In this document: piece after piece, positions 1 to 13,600 of the stretch
Layout of the letters: every line of letters starts with the position of its first letter
Numbering within the stretch: the first letter of the stretch is position 1
NCBI GenBank assembly: GCA_047967505.1
Contig: CM106538.1
DNA: 64,000 bases
Source of the DNA: Dipteris shenzhenensis
Lineage: Eukaryota; Polypodiophyta; Polypodiopsida; Gleicheniales
Direction: 5' to 3' (one strand)
Notes under the pieces: generated by a model
Databases searched by the model: none
Seen by the model: the letters and a program-made list of their open reading frames with translations, nothing else
Told to the model about the DNA's origin: nothing
Position numbers and translations under genes: made by a program

Positions 1-741
1 AGGTTGGGACCCAATCTTGCAAACATCATTCGTCTCTTATCTTTCAGTTTTTTTCCAAGTGGCGGTCATCTGTTCAACTATATCGAAAGATCTTACGCGG
101 GTGCAGAAACCCCAACTGCTAAAACTTCTCAAGTTCTGGACTTTAGAACTGGTACGATTGGATATATTATAATCTTACAAAGGTGTGTACTACTTTGTAA
201 TATAAATGTTCACCGAAAAAAAGAAACTGTGTGTATACCGAAAAAAACTATAAAAAAGAACAGTTTTGTTTTGGGGGGCAAAGATATGTTGCATACATTT
301 GCCTGGGCGGTCATACTAGTATCATTAGAATCACTCTCTAGATTTGTTTGGAATAGGTGTATATTCTGGTGCCAGGTATTAGAAGTGAGAGTGGTATTCA
401 AAAAATAAGGAAAGTGACTATATTTGGATGGGAATAACATTGTTGAGGAGTTCGAAGGTTTGTTTATTTTGTGGGTGACTATCTTCCAGTGGGTGGGTAT
501 CACGTGTAACACAAGCATGCAGGCTTGGTTTTCTTTCTGCATAGTCAAAGGTTTTTCAATCTTCTGGGTGGCTGTATTTAGGTTGATGTGCTTTTACTGA
601 GTTGACGAAGAGCTATTAATTTAAAGTATGTACGATGATAGCTTCCATTTCAGAGGCTCTGCAAATAACTCTGCCAGTTAACTTTTATACATTTATTTGT
701 GTAACCAATGGACTCCCTAATACAAGTTTCTAAAGTTTCAG
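1..741 (+). other. Upstream intron of the CRSH gene (partial)
   Basis: No coding similarity is visible here. The segment ends in a pyrimidine-containing acceptor with AG at 740-741, directly before the first recognisable CRSH codon. The Met codon at 742 aligns with an internal Met-Asp of known CRSH proteins, so I treat this as intron and not as a 5' UTR. The 134- and 112-codon open frames here have no recognisable content. Confidence 0.6.
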
Positions 742-1677
742 ATGGATGTGGGAGTTATGGCTGCTGGTCTTCTCCACACTGTGGTAGAAAAAAGTTTCCT
801 GGGCATCAAGACAGTTGAGCAACAACTTGGTAGTGATGTCAGTCGACTTCTGCACGATTGCATGCGGTTCAGACGCACCCTTGATCGGATGGACATTCTT
901 GATGACGAAAGTGCTAGAGCAGTTAGGCAATTTTGCTTGTCATATCATGATATCCGTGCGATAACTATAGAGTTTTCAGCTCGTCTGCATGAGATGAGGC
1001 ATGTGCAAGATTTTCCCAGGTATCAGCAACATCTTTTGGCCTTGGAGGCATTGCAGATTCATGCCCCTCTTGCTCATGCAATCGGATCAGAACATGTCTC
1101 ATCAGAGCTTGAGGACCTAGCCTTTGAAGTCATTCTTCCAGATTCATACGAGTTCTTAGACAACTGGCTTAGAAGTCAATGGCAGGATGGAAACATTGTA
1201 CTGAAAGAGTGCAAGCAGCGTTTGTCTAATGCTCTTGAGCATGATACAAAGCTCCAATCTATGACCGAGGGCTTCACAATCTCTGGCCGATTGAAAAGTA
1301 GATTCAGCATAATGAAAAAGCTGTTGAAAGATGGCCGCAAACCAGAGGAAGTTTATGATATTGCTGGCTTACGAGTTGTGGTGACTCCAAAAAGTAGCCT
1401 CGATTCTTCCAAGGTGAGGGGACATGAGGCTTGCTACAGGGTACTTGAAATTGCCAGATCCATCTGGAGGGAAGTTCCGGGAAGGCTAAAGGACTACATT
1501 GCAAAGCCTAAGTCCAATGGGTATGAGAGTCTGCATATGGCTCTCTACCTAACTAGCTCAGAATTGAAGCAACCAACCATGGAACTGCAATGTCGAACTT
1601 CAACTATGGATTCTATGGCTAATGGTGGTGACGCTTCACATTCATTGTACAAAGGGGGACTTACAGATCCAGGACAG
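742..1677 (+). CDS. CRSH: Exon: degenerate HD region and RelA/SpoT synthetase domain
   Basis: 312 codons, phase 0 at both ends (acceptor AG 740-741, donor GT 1678). Residues 1-130 resemble the CRSH pseudo-hydrolase region and have no HD catalytic motif, as expected for this synthetase-only branch. The synthetase motifs are intact: [13 protein letters not shown] from residue 182, the metal-binding Asp in DIAGLRVVV at 206, [15 protein letters not shown] at 251, and ELQCRT at 281 followed by the CRSH-typical [12 protein letters not shown]. Reaction (family knowledge): pyrophosphate transfer from ATP to the 3'-OH of GDP/GTP. Nothing in the sequence suggests loss of activity. The exon probably starts internally, so the ATG at 742 should not be taken as the start codon without transcript data. 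Confidence 0.9.
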
Positions 1678-4600
1678 GTGGGGATACTACCTGTTTATTA
1701 ATTTATCCTTCTCTTATCTACCTTCATAAATCTGAGAAAGGTGCAGAAGTGATGTGTATACAACCTTCGTGCAACTAGTGTTTGGAGCATCTCCAATCCT
1801 GGCTTCCCTAATTATATTATATGTATGCTTGGTCTATGTTTGGACCTGCAGGTACAACAGTTGAAGAAATTGATGATAGCTGCCGCTGAACGTGCAGCTT
1901 TATCCCTTAAGGAGTGGGCCTTGCTTCCCAACGGTCTCACTGACAATGACCAGGTTTTCATGCTATTTGACAAGAATAGGGATGGCGAAATAAGCATTTC
2001 TGAGTTTCAACAAGTGCTGGGTGAGCTAGGAGCGGACAGGAATGAGGCGCAGGTATTAATGCAACTAGTAGACACTAACAAGGATGGCTCTGTCAGTGCA
2101 GATGAGTTTGCAGAATTCAAGAAACAGGTATATGGTACAGTTTTGCAGTTAAGGCTTTACTTTCATGCTTGCCACTTCAGCGTAACTCTAGGTTTGGTTG
2201 ATTTTAACAAATTATTGGTTATGGCAGGTCCGTCTCTTACGAGGATTTGAAGGATTTGATAAGCAGTTTAGCAGTAAATTGGGCTGGAAACTGAGAGTGT
2301 CAGACGTTGGTAGTGCTAGTTCTGAACATAAACTTTATGGTTCGGATCAGCCAATACACAGTAAGGAACACGGTCAAAATGAAAGTATGGATAGTATTTC
2401 AGTGAAGGGACATGCATTGGCGCTGAACTCTCCTGTGGAGTCAGCCCATGAAGGGGACATTCATAAGGTTACTGCTTCAAATTTGGTAAATATTCCAGCT
2501 AGGAAGACTTCTCCTGAATCAAAGGCCACAGGGTCAGGTGAGGATGGGTTGCAGAGTCTCCCACAATGGCCTGATCCCTCTGCATTCCAGTCATTGTATG
2601 AAAGTCAGAAAACAAAGAGTCCATCGTCAAACCAAAGACATTCCATCAAAACAGAGGATTCAATTAATAATATTCCAAGCTTTGATTCATTATTGACATT
2701 GAATGAAGTGGAAGCAATTAGAATGGAAAGGGTAGAGAATTCTGCAAAGAGCAGTACCAGTGCTAGCGAGCTTCACGAAAGGAGCATTCAATTGCCTACT
2801 ATTCGAACAAAATCTTTGAGTATATCAAGACCAATCTATACACCTAATGTTCAATATGTATCGAGAGAGGAAGCTGCTCTAAAAGGGGAATCAACAAGCA
2901 GCTTAGTGTCTTCATCAGGTGGGCAGAGAGTTGGTGATGGGTATAAGCTAGCTAGCGAGGACTCGGATATTTATTTAAAAAGGGAAGGCAGAAAGGCCTT
3001 GAACTTGAAAGAGGGACTCAAGACGTTGCGCCACCTTATTGCCACAAGAAATATTGAAAATGCATATGACCTTGCACAGCAGGTTGTCTTATGAGAAAGT
3101 TGTATTGTCTTTTGAGTTTCTGCAATGGTCTCTTATCCTTTCTGGCTAAATTTATTCCTTCTGAATTTGTAAATCTGTCTTGCTCTGATGCTTTGTTTCC
3201 ATTTTTCTGTGCTTTTCTGCAGCTATACGAGGAATACCCTGGTGATACGAATGTGCTGGTCGAGTATGCTTATGTTCAAAGACAACGCGGTAGGCACATA
3301 GCAGCTTTACCAGGATTAGGTTGAAAATGGAACCAAGGATTGGACAGTGATATTTGACACAACTGCAAGCCACTTAGCAATAGAGATAGGAATATGGTTT
3401 TTACATGTGAGAAGTCTATGATGTTTTTGCATAGCCAGTGGCTTTTGTAAGGTTGAAAACATTGCTGCCCTACAACAAGGGATGTGGTCAGGTTGCTGTT
3501 CTTTTCCAATCCTGGCTGAGCCTATGAGGAGGTGAGGCTGCTCTTGCTTAATAGTTTGTTGTTTGGAGAGCTGATGGTCAAATCACATGACTTTGGTATG
3601 ATGCCTCTCTCCCCGATTCTGCCAGGTTGGCTTGTCAAAGTCATTTGTAGACCAGTTGGTCAATGTCAAAATCAATGACTTTCCAAAAAGTCAACCTTGA
3701 CTTTCTTAGAGATTTGCTTGGAGTTTTACTTTTGCACAATGCTAGACCTATTATTCTAGCATGATATCAGCGCTAGGGAGGTGAAAAGCCTTGGTTAGCA
3801 AGACCAGATAAAGCCGGCATTAGTATTTGATGTCAACAAAACAAGACTTGTGATCAGTCAGTCAGGTCTGACAAGAGTGAATCAGTGTGCTTTGTGGTTC
3901 GTATTTCCCTTAGTGCAACAATGGTGTCCTTCAACAACTATACATGTGGATGTGGATGACTTTTAACATGCTTTTATTGAAAGTGTTTGCCAATCCCATT
4001 GAAGCCCGTGGTGCTTGTTTGAGATGGTAAAGTGCCTTCGTTCGTTAGCACACTAGATCTTGTATCCATATTCTTTTGATTGTATCATCTAGACTCTCTT
4101 TCTGCTCATATTCTGTTAATTGTATCATCTACACTCTCTTTCCCCTCACACGTTAATGATGTAGTCGCCCCTTATAGTAAACAGCCAATGCAGCTACAAT
4201 CATGTTTGTCTATTCAGCAGGAGAAGATGTCATGTTACATTGAACACTTATTTCTCAAAGCCTCTTGCAACTAGCCTAGCTGTGTACTGTTGATGCTGCC
4301 ATTCGACTTGTTTTAATCTTGTAGATCCATTTGCATACTATGAGTTCCTTGTGGCAACTCCATGAGATTTCGCGTACCATTTTTCATGATCTCATTGTAC
4401 TTCCTTGGATAGCATTGTCCTTTCTTTTTGCCTAGAAGCCACTTTGAAGTTTGTAGTCTCACAATGACAAGAGTTTTGGGTGCTGAGAGAAAAGTTGAGA
4501 AAACACTGCTGCCTGCTCTGCCTCCTCCCTGCTAGCCTGTCCCTCCTCTTCCTGCCTTTCTTCCCCTCCCGCTCCCCTCTCCTGCTCATCCCCTTTCCTT

Positions 4601-7600
4601 CTTTCCCCCTCCCGCTTTGGGCTGGTCTTCTTCCTACACTGCCCCCCGCTTTCTCACAAGGGGCCCTTCCCCCCTTCCAATCTGTCTACCCAGGGCCTTG
4701 CTGCCAAGCCCTTTGAGGGTTTTCTGGCAGCTGTCAGCCCCCCTATTTTCACCTGTTTTAGGGTGTTTGCTTCCAATTTTTGTGATTCTGCCATGCCTGC
4801 TCAATGTGCAAACAGTTTCCGCAATCCAGCGATGCCTAAGAAAAACGCTTTACTTTATTATTATTGTTTGGGCCTACCTCTCCCCTCCCTTCCTTTTCCC
4901 TTTTCCCTCCTCTTTCTTTTGCTAGTGCTAGGCTGTGGTTTTGTTTGACAAAGGGTAGGTATTCAGGAGGTGACCTTTCGATCGAGCCAAGAGGGGATCA
5001 CATGGCAACACTAGATCTCCCTCTTCCCAGAGGACAAACAACAGGTACAAAAAGCCATTCTCTCTCTTCAGAATCAAGTAGTGGTGGGACACATTGTTGG
5101 CCTCACCCCCATGTGACGACAAGTTCAAGATAGGATCCAAGAGGTCACCATCTACGGGAGGGGGGTTTTCTACTCCGTCTTAGCTCCTTGGATACCACTT
5201 GGGGCCATGTGGATTCCTTGGACCTCGTTTGGTTTTCTTCATCCCTTGGTAGACATCCCTTCTCTCGCCCCCAGGGTCCCATAGAGTATCAACAAGAGCG
5301 TAGGACACACCCCCACCTAGCGGAGAGACATAGCTGCCCCCCTTCTTGGGTTGCCCCTTCGGAGGGGATTTGGAGTAGAGTGGGGGGTAAGAAAGTTGGC
5401 AAGCACGCAACAAATTACCGAAGGAGATGGTACTGCAGGCGAGGGTGGAACCTTATCCAAAGGCCTCTCTGCAAAGAGGGGGGCGACCGAAGGTGCCTCA
5501 TTGCAAGCGACCAATTTCTCTAGGGAGGGAGGAGCTCTTCAATCCTCCACCAGAGGTAGTGCCTCGAGAGATTGAGTAGGTTTTGACCATTTCAGGGCCA
5601 ATGCCAAAGATCACTCCCTCCACTGTTTACCCTCGTAGTCATTGCCCCCAACACAGTCCTAGCCTCCACTGCCCCCCCCTTCGCCACTGTCGACTCCTCT
5701 CCTCTCCCATTATTGCTAATACTTTCTCTCTTCCCTCTTCGCTAGTAAACCTGCCATGACAAGGAAAATGATTATTTTGTTAATTAATAGACATTATAAC
5801 ATTATTATATTATGCGCCAAATCGATGGTGTAGGGTATGTTTGTATTTTATGATGGACACCAGTTGAGATTGTTATGGCGTTGAATCATCTGAGTAGATT
5901 GAGCTTGTTAACTGAAGCCATTGTTTCAAATGGCACCAAATTTGGACTTTTAACACTTATTTTATCAATGAAGTAAAAGAGTCATATGTTAGGCACATTA
6001 GAGTGCACTTTTATAAGGTCCAAGACCTCAAGGGGGGAACTTTAGTAATTTAATTGGGCTAAGCATATCCCAATTGAGTAAACGGGTTTCCCCTCGATGA
6101 TGAGCCTGGCACTTAGGGGTCTGAGATTAAGAGGGATGTATGCTAGGTCAGCGGACTCATAGTGCTGGGCATAGTGGTAGAGTGGCCGAGTGAGGTGCTT
6201 TGGGGTTTGGAGTTAGGTTTGTAGGCCCTCTTGCTCCAAAGGGGGGCAGCTTTATGGATGACACAGATTGACACAACAATTCACGACTTGTGGTGGGAGG
6301 GTTTGAGCAATACATGGACCCCCCCACCATTGGTCTGGATAGTTCTCGAGGGCATGGGTACCTCTTAGGATTCAGTTCCTTCTGCAGTCCCGTGGGTGTT
6401 ACCATTGTCGCGAATACTACAAAGTGGGACAAGGAGGCCTCTTGTAGGTTGAGATAGAGAGGGATCGCAAGATGAGGCAGTTTTAGATAGGCTACAGTGG
6501 CAGTGGACTAGGCCGGTGAGGCGGGATCCAGACTATTGACCCAAACATAGTGTTATCATGTAGGGAGGGAGCACATTGGCGCCTTTGGATTTGGGAGGGT
6601 TGGGCCCCTTAGGGATGTCCAGTGCGACTTGGGTGAGTGGTTTTGGCCTGCTAGAGTAGTGCACTTAGACAGGGGCGAGGAGGTGCCCGTTTTCTCATAC
6701 ATGACTTGCATCAGCGGATGCATTCAGCTAGATGTAGCAGCCTAGACCGTATCAAGGGAGGGCGATTGGGTTGAGCAGGATGTTCCCCATGAGGTTTTTT
6801 CACGTCTTTCAACCAGCCAGAGACCATGAAAGATATCAGTTTTCTTTTGGATGGTGGCAGATGGAGGCTTGCCCATTGGCCCTTGGTTGTAGCAGATGCG
6901 GGGATGGCAGGTGTCTTTGCTGTACAGGCGGAGGTACAGGCGGAGTGTTATAGATGATCCCTCTCTGCCTTTGGGGCTGTCCAGCCGTGCAGAGGATATG
7001 GGCAACAGCTTTTAGAATTGTGGTCGGCACACAACAGATGCAGCAGAACTTCACATGGGGGATGATGGCATGGATCGCATTGATCTAGCTCTCTAGCATA
7101 CAGGATTCAGAGCCATCATATCTCCATGATTGAGGCATATGACAGATCGCCTCCCTCCGGAGTATGCCCTCCGACATTGCTAGAGGATAATGAATGGGAA
7201 ATGGTTTCGAGCATCACTGCTTGGAACACCTGCGTCACCTGTTGCAATCAAGTGATAATAGGTCATTAGGTCTCCCCGGTGGCTACCCTTGTCATTTGGC
7301 ATGACATCATATTCACCTTGATCGTTATCTGGGAGCGCGATACTCCAGGTTTAGAGCGACCACCGAAAGGTGAGAGTGTTTCTACAAGGCTTGGTGTGCA
7401 TGCATTTTTCACATCATTATTGCGAGAGGTATTCGCTAGATGTATAGATCACAGCCTTGGTTGTTAGCCCCTGTTACATGGACTCCCTAGGTAGTGAGCT
7501 GGGTTCTGTGGAAACAGGCTGGTTTCTTTGTGATAACTAGTTTTTATTTTCTTTTCCATGATCAGCACCTTCTGGTTTTGCTGATTTGTATGGGTATTTT

Positions 7601-10600
7601 CAATCTTTAATAGAAGCTCTTCTTTGGAAAACAATTTTTTTGGAGTAAATGGGATGGTATGAAGAGGCATGAGCCCTTCATATCTCATTGTGTGTCTTCC
7701 TGTTTGCAGTCACTCACCTTACCCACATCCACTTGGTACACATGTTGCATGTGCCGTGTGCTTGAGCAATAATCAACATAATACAGTCCAGGGCGCTCTT
7801 TCCCATTGGAGGGCCATATCCTCATTCCCATTGGAGGGCCATATTCTATGTCGCTTTCTCCATCCCTACACTCTTGCGTGCTGCATACATAAGAAAAGCC
7901 TTCTCCTTTAGTGCTAGCCTTTGTCATGATTGAGTCTGCCCTTCACCTCCGGAGTGTCGATAGGAACTTAGTACAAAGACTTTGTATAAATGGATGTTCA
8001 AGTATGTGTGGGTGTGTGGATTTGTATGTGTGAGAGCATATTTTATACTATGGTCTACACCCACTGTTGGGCGCTGAAGACGTCAGTGGGGATGTCATAG
8101 TAGCTAGTCCCTGCTATGCATGATGGAGTTTATGGTTTTCAACCTTAAGAGTGACTATCATGAGATTGAAACTGCATTATGTTGTGTTTTTAGAGGATGA
8201 GTTTGGGAATGTTCTTGGATTCATCTAGGCATATACTTTTGCATTTCACTTGGTATTCAAAGCACTTTCTGAGCAAGCAAGGAGCAAGGACGTAGCACGG
8301 CAAGGGTCCAAATAGGGTGTGCGGGTTAGAATAGCGTGTGAACAGAGGCGATAGATGGACAACGTGGATCTAAGGTGTCGATAGACAACGTGGAACAGTG
8401 GTGCCAGAATAAGGTGCGATAGAAATGAGCAGATAGCAGCATGGCGCACAATAAGCAACGTTTGAAGAGCTGATTCAATAGCCAAGAGCAGGTTCTATGT
8501 GGAGATGCTAAAGCAAAGTGAAATTTGTTAAGGCGGCAAGACAATGTTGTGGACATTAGAGTGATTGAAGGGTGACAAGAGTGGAAATCCGGCCCAGCTA
8601 GGAAGGCCCTGAAGTATTCAGTTTTGTGGAGCAGGGTTTTTTGGTTTTCGACGGTGAATGGGTATCCTAACGGGGTGATTCCCCCTTGTGTAAATGTGCC
8701 ATTAAATTGTCATAGGACCCCCTCGTTCTCCCTAACAAAAGTCGGATCAAGACAAGGTATCAAGACAAGATTTTAAGGGGTGATCTGCCCATCATATATC
8801 CCCTATAACAACATCGAGATCTCTGATTCACTCAAACTAAGAAATTTAAACTCAGTGCTCTAGTTTACAGCCAAAGACAGGGGAAAAAGGGTTATTTCAG
8901 CTTGTTTTTGACATAAACGAAGCGGGAGACAGATAAGTACCACTAACCTACAATATTTTAGTTTTTCTGTGAAATAAATTTCTGTTTGGAGATTACAACA
9001 AGTCAAATTCTTGTTATCAGTAAAGAGAAAGAATAGAAGGGGAAGGGATGCATAATAATGAACTTGTCCCATTTCCTCCCTTGCCTCAACGAAAGAGAGG
9101 AAAAACACCATCACCTCCTCTTGAAGAGGATCCATCTGGTGGAACTTATACACCTTAACTACGATAATGCCCGAATAGAGCTACCCCCCTCTTTCCAACA
9201 AGAATCTTAGGATAGAGAGTTTTCTTTTGGAAATGAGAGGAGAGATGAGTGCATCCAAGACCAAGGTGAAGAGTTTACACCTTTAGCTCAAAACTGTACA
9301 CACATGGGTTATAATCCATCAAATGCAAAGAGAAGTGAGGAAGGGTCTCCCATTGATAAGCTGGTTTCTCAACTTAATAATATAATTGAGGAGTCCCTAA
9401 TGACAAAGCTAGGAACAATGAGAGTTCTAAATTTTGGGGAGGAAGAGCTGAGTACTTTTCAAAAAAGAATCAAGTTTCAACCACGAAAGAGAATTGAATT
9501 CCTTAAATATGATGGAGCAAGGGAGACTGATAAGATCCTTAATTGGATCCGTCATTTCAAGCTGTACTTTGTCCATCAAGGCAAGAACGATCAAGAGAAG
9601 TTTGCTCTTGCTACATTGCAGTTAGAAAAGGATGCTGTAATGTGGTGGTCATTGTTACAAATAGGCAAAGAGCTTATCCTTGAATGGGCTAAGTTTGTGG
9701 AACGCTGAAAGTCACTTTCATGCCACCAAGGCATGAATAGAACTTGACATTCCGTTTGGAGAGGTTAAGGCAATTTGACAATGAGAGTATTGCTGAATTT
9801 ACAGCCAAGTTCTTGAAAAGAAAAGAAAAGATTGATAAAGGAACACAAATGTTTTGAATGCAAGAGACATAATGCTAGGGCATATATGGCATAATTGTCT
9901 AGATCCTTTTAATGGTGTGATCTCTTAGTGATCTGTCATACGAGATAATGCATCACTATCAATGTACCGTGGATCCTGATTTGCATTATTGCATTTGTCG
10001 TGTTACTACTGCGGCAACATATACTCCAGCCTTCTAGTAGCACGAAGTAGGCACTGCCAGCACACTATTTTGGCTAAAATTGCCAATTCAATCAAAGGGG
10101 AAGCTAATGCATCCAAGCAGGAGGGTGAGGGTCCTCATCCTAGAAATCTACCGCGACTATTGAATCAATAGTGAATGCTATCCTTTTAGCCAACACCTTG
10201 GGAACTTATGACCTTTCCAAGGTGTAAGGGTTTATGGATAGAGAATAGTTGTATTATGGATAGAGAATAGTTGTATTCCTTGTAGAGATTGGATAGAGAA
10301 CGAAAGAATTCTTCTCTATGTAGAGCTCCTTATATGATGAATAGGATAGACATGGAGAAGGTAGAAAAATAGAGTGATGATGTGGATAGAGAACGAAAGA
10401 ATTCTTCTCTATGTAGAGCTCCTTATACGATGAATAGGATAGAAATGGAGGAGGTAGAAAAATAGAGTGATGATGTATATTAGAAAGGCCTAATTTGATC
10501 AAGTAGTTCTCCATTTGGAGCAGCGATATTATTGGTCAAAAATAAGGAAGGATCTTATCGCATGTGTATATATTATCGGCTTTAAATAAACTTGGGGACG

Positions 10601-13600
10601 TAAGGGTCACCTTGTTAGGGAGATGGAGTTCCTAAGGAAGTATCAATTGTTCCTAAATACAAAGAAGTGTGAGTTCTTCAAGAGTGTCTGCAAAGGGAAT
10701 TCGAGTTGATGCCAAAATGGTCAAGGCCATAATTGAATGGCCAATGTCCAAAAAACATGAGTTGAGATACTAGATATACTTCTACCAAGAAAGCCCTATT
10801 TGAAATCATTTATGGTTTGTCTTTTAATACTTTTTGGGTGATTTTTTTTTTGGTTTTTGCTGCTAACTGGTTGAGGATATATTACAGGTTTTTGAGCAGC
10901 TAAAAGAACATGTCAAGAAGGCCTAGGTTCGCAAATCCAAGGCAGCCAATAAGAAGATGATTTCAACAGCATTGTATCCGGAAGAGGGATTTCAAGCATA
11001 CGAGTTGAGATTACCAGTTAAGTGGTGCATCAAGAATGTCTTTCATGTGAGCAAATTGAAGAGATACCGTGGTGGTACTTCTACATTTTTGGACATTTAC
11101 CGAAAAAACAGTGCTAATTATATTACTTCGAGAGCAAGATACAAAAGGTCAGCTTGTAGCTGACGGGCTGCGTTCACAAATCGGACACAGCCCAAAAAGG
11201 TACAAAATAAATCACTATCTCACGGAGGGATAAGGCGAGTGTGAATGAACAGCCAATGGGGTGGTGAGTAGCACCACCGAAGGCCCTGCGAAGTCTGCTC
11301 GAAGAAGAGGCCCTGTGTGTCCCAAGCCCGGAGGAAGCGTCTCCGCTTCTCCTGGCCGGCCCGGGAATCTCCCTGAATCTGGTCCCACTGGCCTCTGAGT
11401 GTATGAATAATCTCACTCCAGATATCTGTCATGATCTGGGCAGTCAATAAGGAGGTGCCACCGAGGATCTGCGCGCAACGCGAGGTCCAAATGTGCCATC
11501 CTGCGATGCTGCTAATAATCTCCCAGACTGGCTGCCTCTCCTGAACTCCTGTATCAGCCTCTGCTAGGTGCTGCGGGATACCCTCGAGCGGCCCCCACGT
11601 CCCCTGTGTGATAAGGAAAGTGGGGTCCTGCTGGCAAGCCTCGAATAAGTGATGAAAACCAGGTGCTGTGCTGCACCAACAGAATGCGCCCCCAAGTGAT
11701 CAGACCTAGCTCCGGTGCTGCGCGAGTAAGAATCCCGAAAGTCCACCTCCACACTTCCTGGGCGCGAGTGCAGCTCCACAGGCAGTGTTTAGGTGACTCC
11801 TCGTCCTCGTGGCAGATCTGACAGCATCCGTCCTGGCCTATCTTCCGCAACCAGCTCCCCACTGGAAGACCTTTGTGGGCAAGAAGCCACAGGAAGTAGG
11901 AGATCTTCCGCGGCCGCCAGCACTCCCACAAGGCCTTCCAGAAGGCCTGCAAAAAGAACCTGGAAATACCCTGTGCATACCAATTGGGCCGCTGGGTGAC
12001 ATTTTTGGACATTTAGCACGAAGAGAAACCCGAACTTGAAGATGGGTCTAAGTTCTTATTCCAGAACTGGTTGTGTACCATCAAGAGGAGAGTACTTGTG
12101 GAAAAAATAGATATATGTATCTGTGAAGAGTAAAAAACCAACTAGCCAGTGATGCACAATGGATGTAAAAAGAGTTCTTGTTAGATTTTCCTTAGATACT
12201 TGCAGAATATAAAGAGGCGATGCAAATGCAAAAGTAAAAAGAGAAAGGTTATGCAAGAGAAAGAGGCGAGATATATTTCAAAAGATGCAAGAGATAGTTG
12301 AAAAGAGGACTTCTGCACATCCAATCAAGAGGGAGTGTCATGACAAGAAAGATGTTTATTTTGTTAATGAATAGACATTAGAATATTATCACATTATGCA
12401 CAATTCGAGGGTGTGACATATGCTTGTAGTTATGATGGGCACCGATCGAGTTTGTTATGGCCTGTCAAATCGAAGCCATGGCATCAGATGGCACCAATTT
12501 GGACATCTAACACTTATTTTATGACTGAAATGAAAAGAGTCATGCATCAGGAACTTAGGTGGGTGTAGACACACTAGAGTACACTTTTAGAAGGTCCAAG
12601 GCCTTAAGGGCCAAGTGTATCCCAATTGAGTAAATGGGGTTGTACAAAGAGGTGTGAGCCTCTTCATGTCTTGTTGTGTGTCTTCTTGTTCACATTTACT
12701 GACCTCACCCACATCCACCTGGTACGTAGTAGGATGTGTTGTGTGCTTGAGCAATAGTCAACATAATATTGATTCTGGGTACTCTTCCCATTGGAAGACC
12801 ATATCTTGCATCACTTTCCGTATCTCTACACTCTTTTCTACTACACAACATAAGAAAAATGAACAACATTTTGAAGGATTCATGATGGAGAGAGTGCTTT
12901 GCATTTCAAGATCAACCTGCTTCTCCACCCTTTCCTCCCTGGAATCAATGGGACCACAGAGTGGTGAGATTGCTTGGGTATGGAGTCGGCTTTCCTAGTA
13001 TCTTGAGGAGAGGTTGAACACTCTTGCCCACCTGAGAGGGTTTGGCAGCAAAATGCAAGAGATTGAGGATGCCATTCCATAGGCATGGCGTGAGAGGCTT
13101 GACCGGGCCATAGATGCCACAGACCCTCCGCACTAGTTTATGTAGTTTTCTAGGACAGGAGCTGCTCTCAAAGTCTTCTACCTACTTGATTTTCTTTAGT
13201 GTGGACTTGAGTGGATTACTTAAGATGGAGTCAGACTGGGGGGACATAGACCCGAGGGATGAAGGGTCTTAGACACTTTAGAGTGGTAGAGAATCAGAGT
13301 GGTTGGAATTGGATCATCGATCCCAAAGCGTTTCATTATAGTTTGGAGGACACTGATGACATCAGTGGGGATGTCATAGTAGCTAGTCCTTGCTATGCGT
13401 GATAGAGTTTATGGTTTTCAACCTTATGAGTGACTATCATCAGATTGAAATTGCACTATGTTGTAGAGGACGAGTTTAGGAATGTTCCTGGATACATGTA
13501 GGTTTATGCTTCTGCAGTATTAGTGGACATGCAAATTTCGCCTTGTGAAGTTTTCGTCCATGTTGCGGCCTGTTGGTATTGCGATAATTCTTTCTATCTT

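Noticed and set aside
742-744. ATG at 742 as the CRSH start codon
   Set aside because: It follows a good splice acceptor directly and aligns with an internal Met-Asp of known CRSH proteins. The transit peptide and N-terminal part would be missing.
3152-3509. Minus-strand frames opposite the first HAT exon
   Set aside because: Antisense shadows of exon and intron sequence, with no motif.
4480-4950. Overlapping Pro/Leu/Ser-rich open frames of 60-100 codons
   Set aside because: Produced by a pyrimidine-rich tract. No motif, and several frames are open at once.
12654-12998. 114-codon + strand frame
   Set aside because: Lies in an LTR-like block shared with 7640-7897, where the frame is not conserved.
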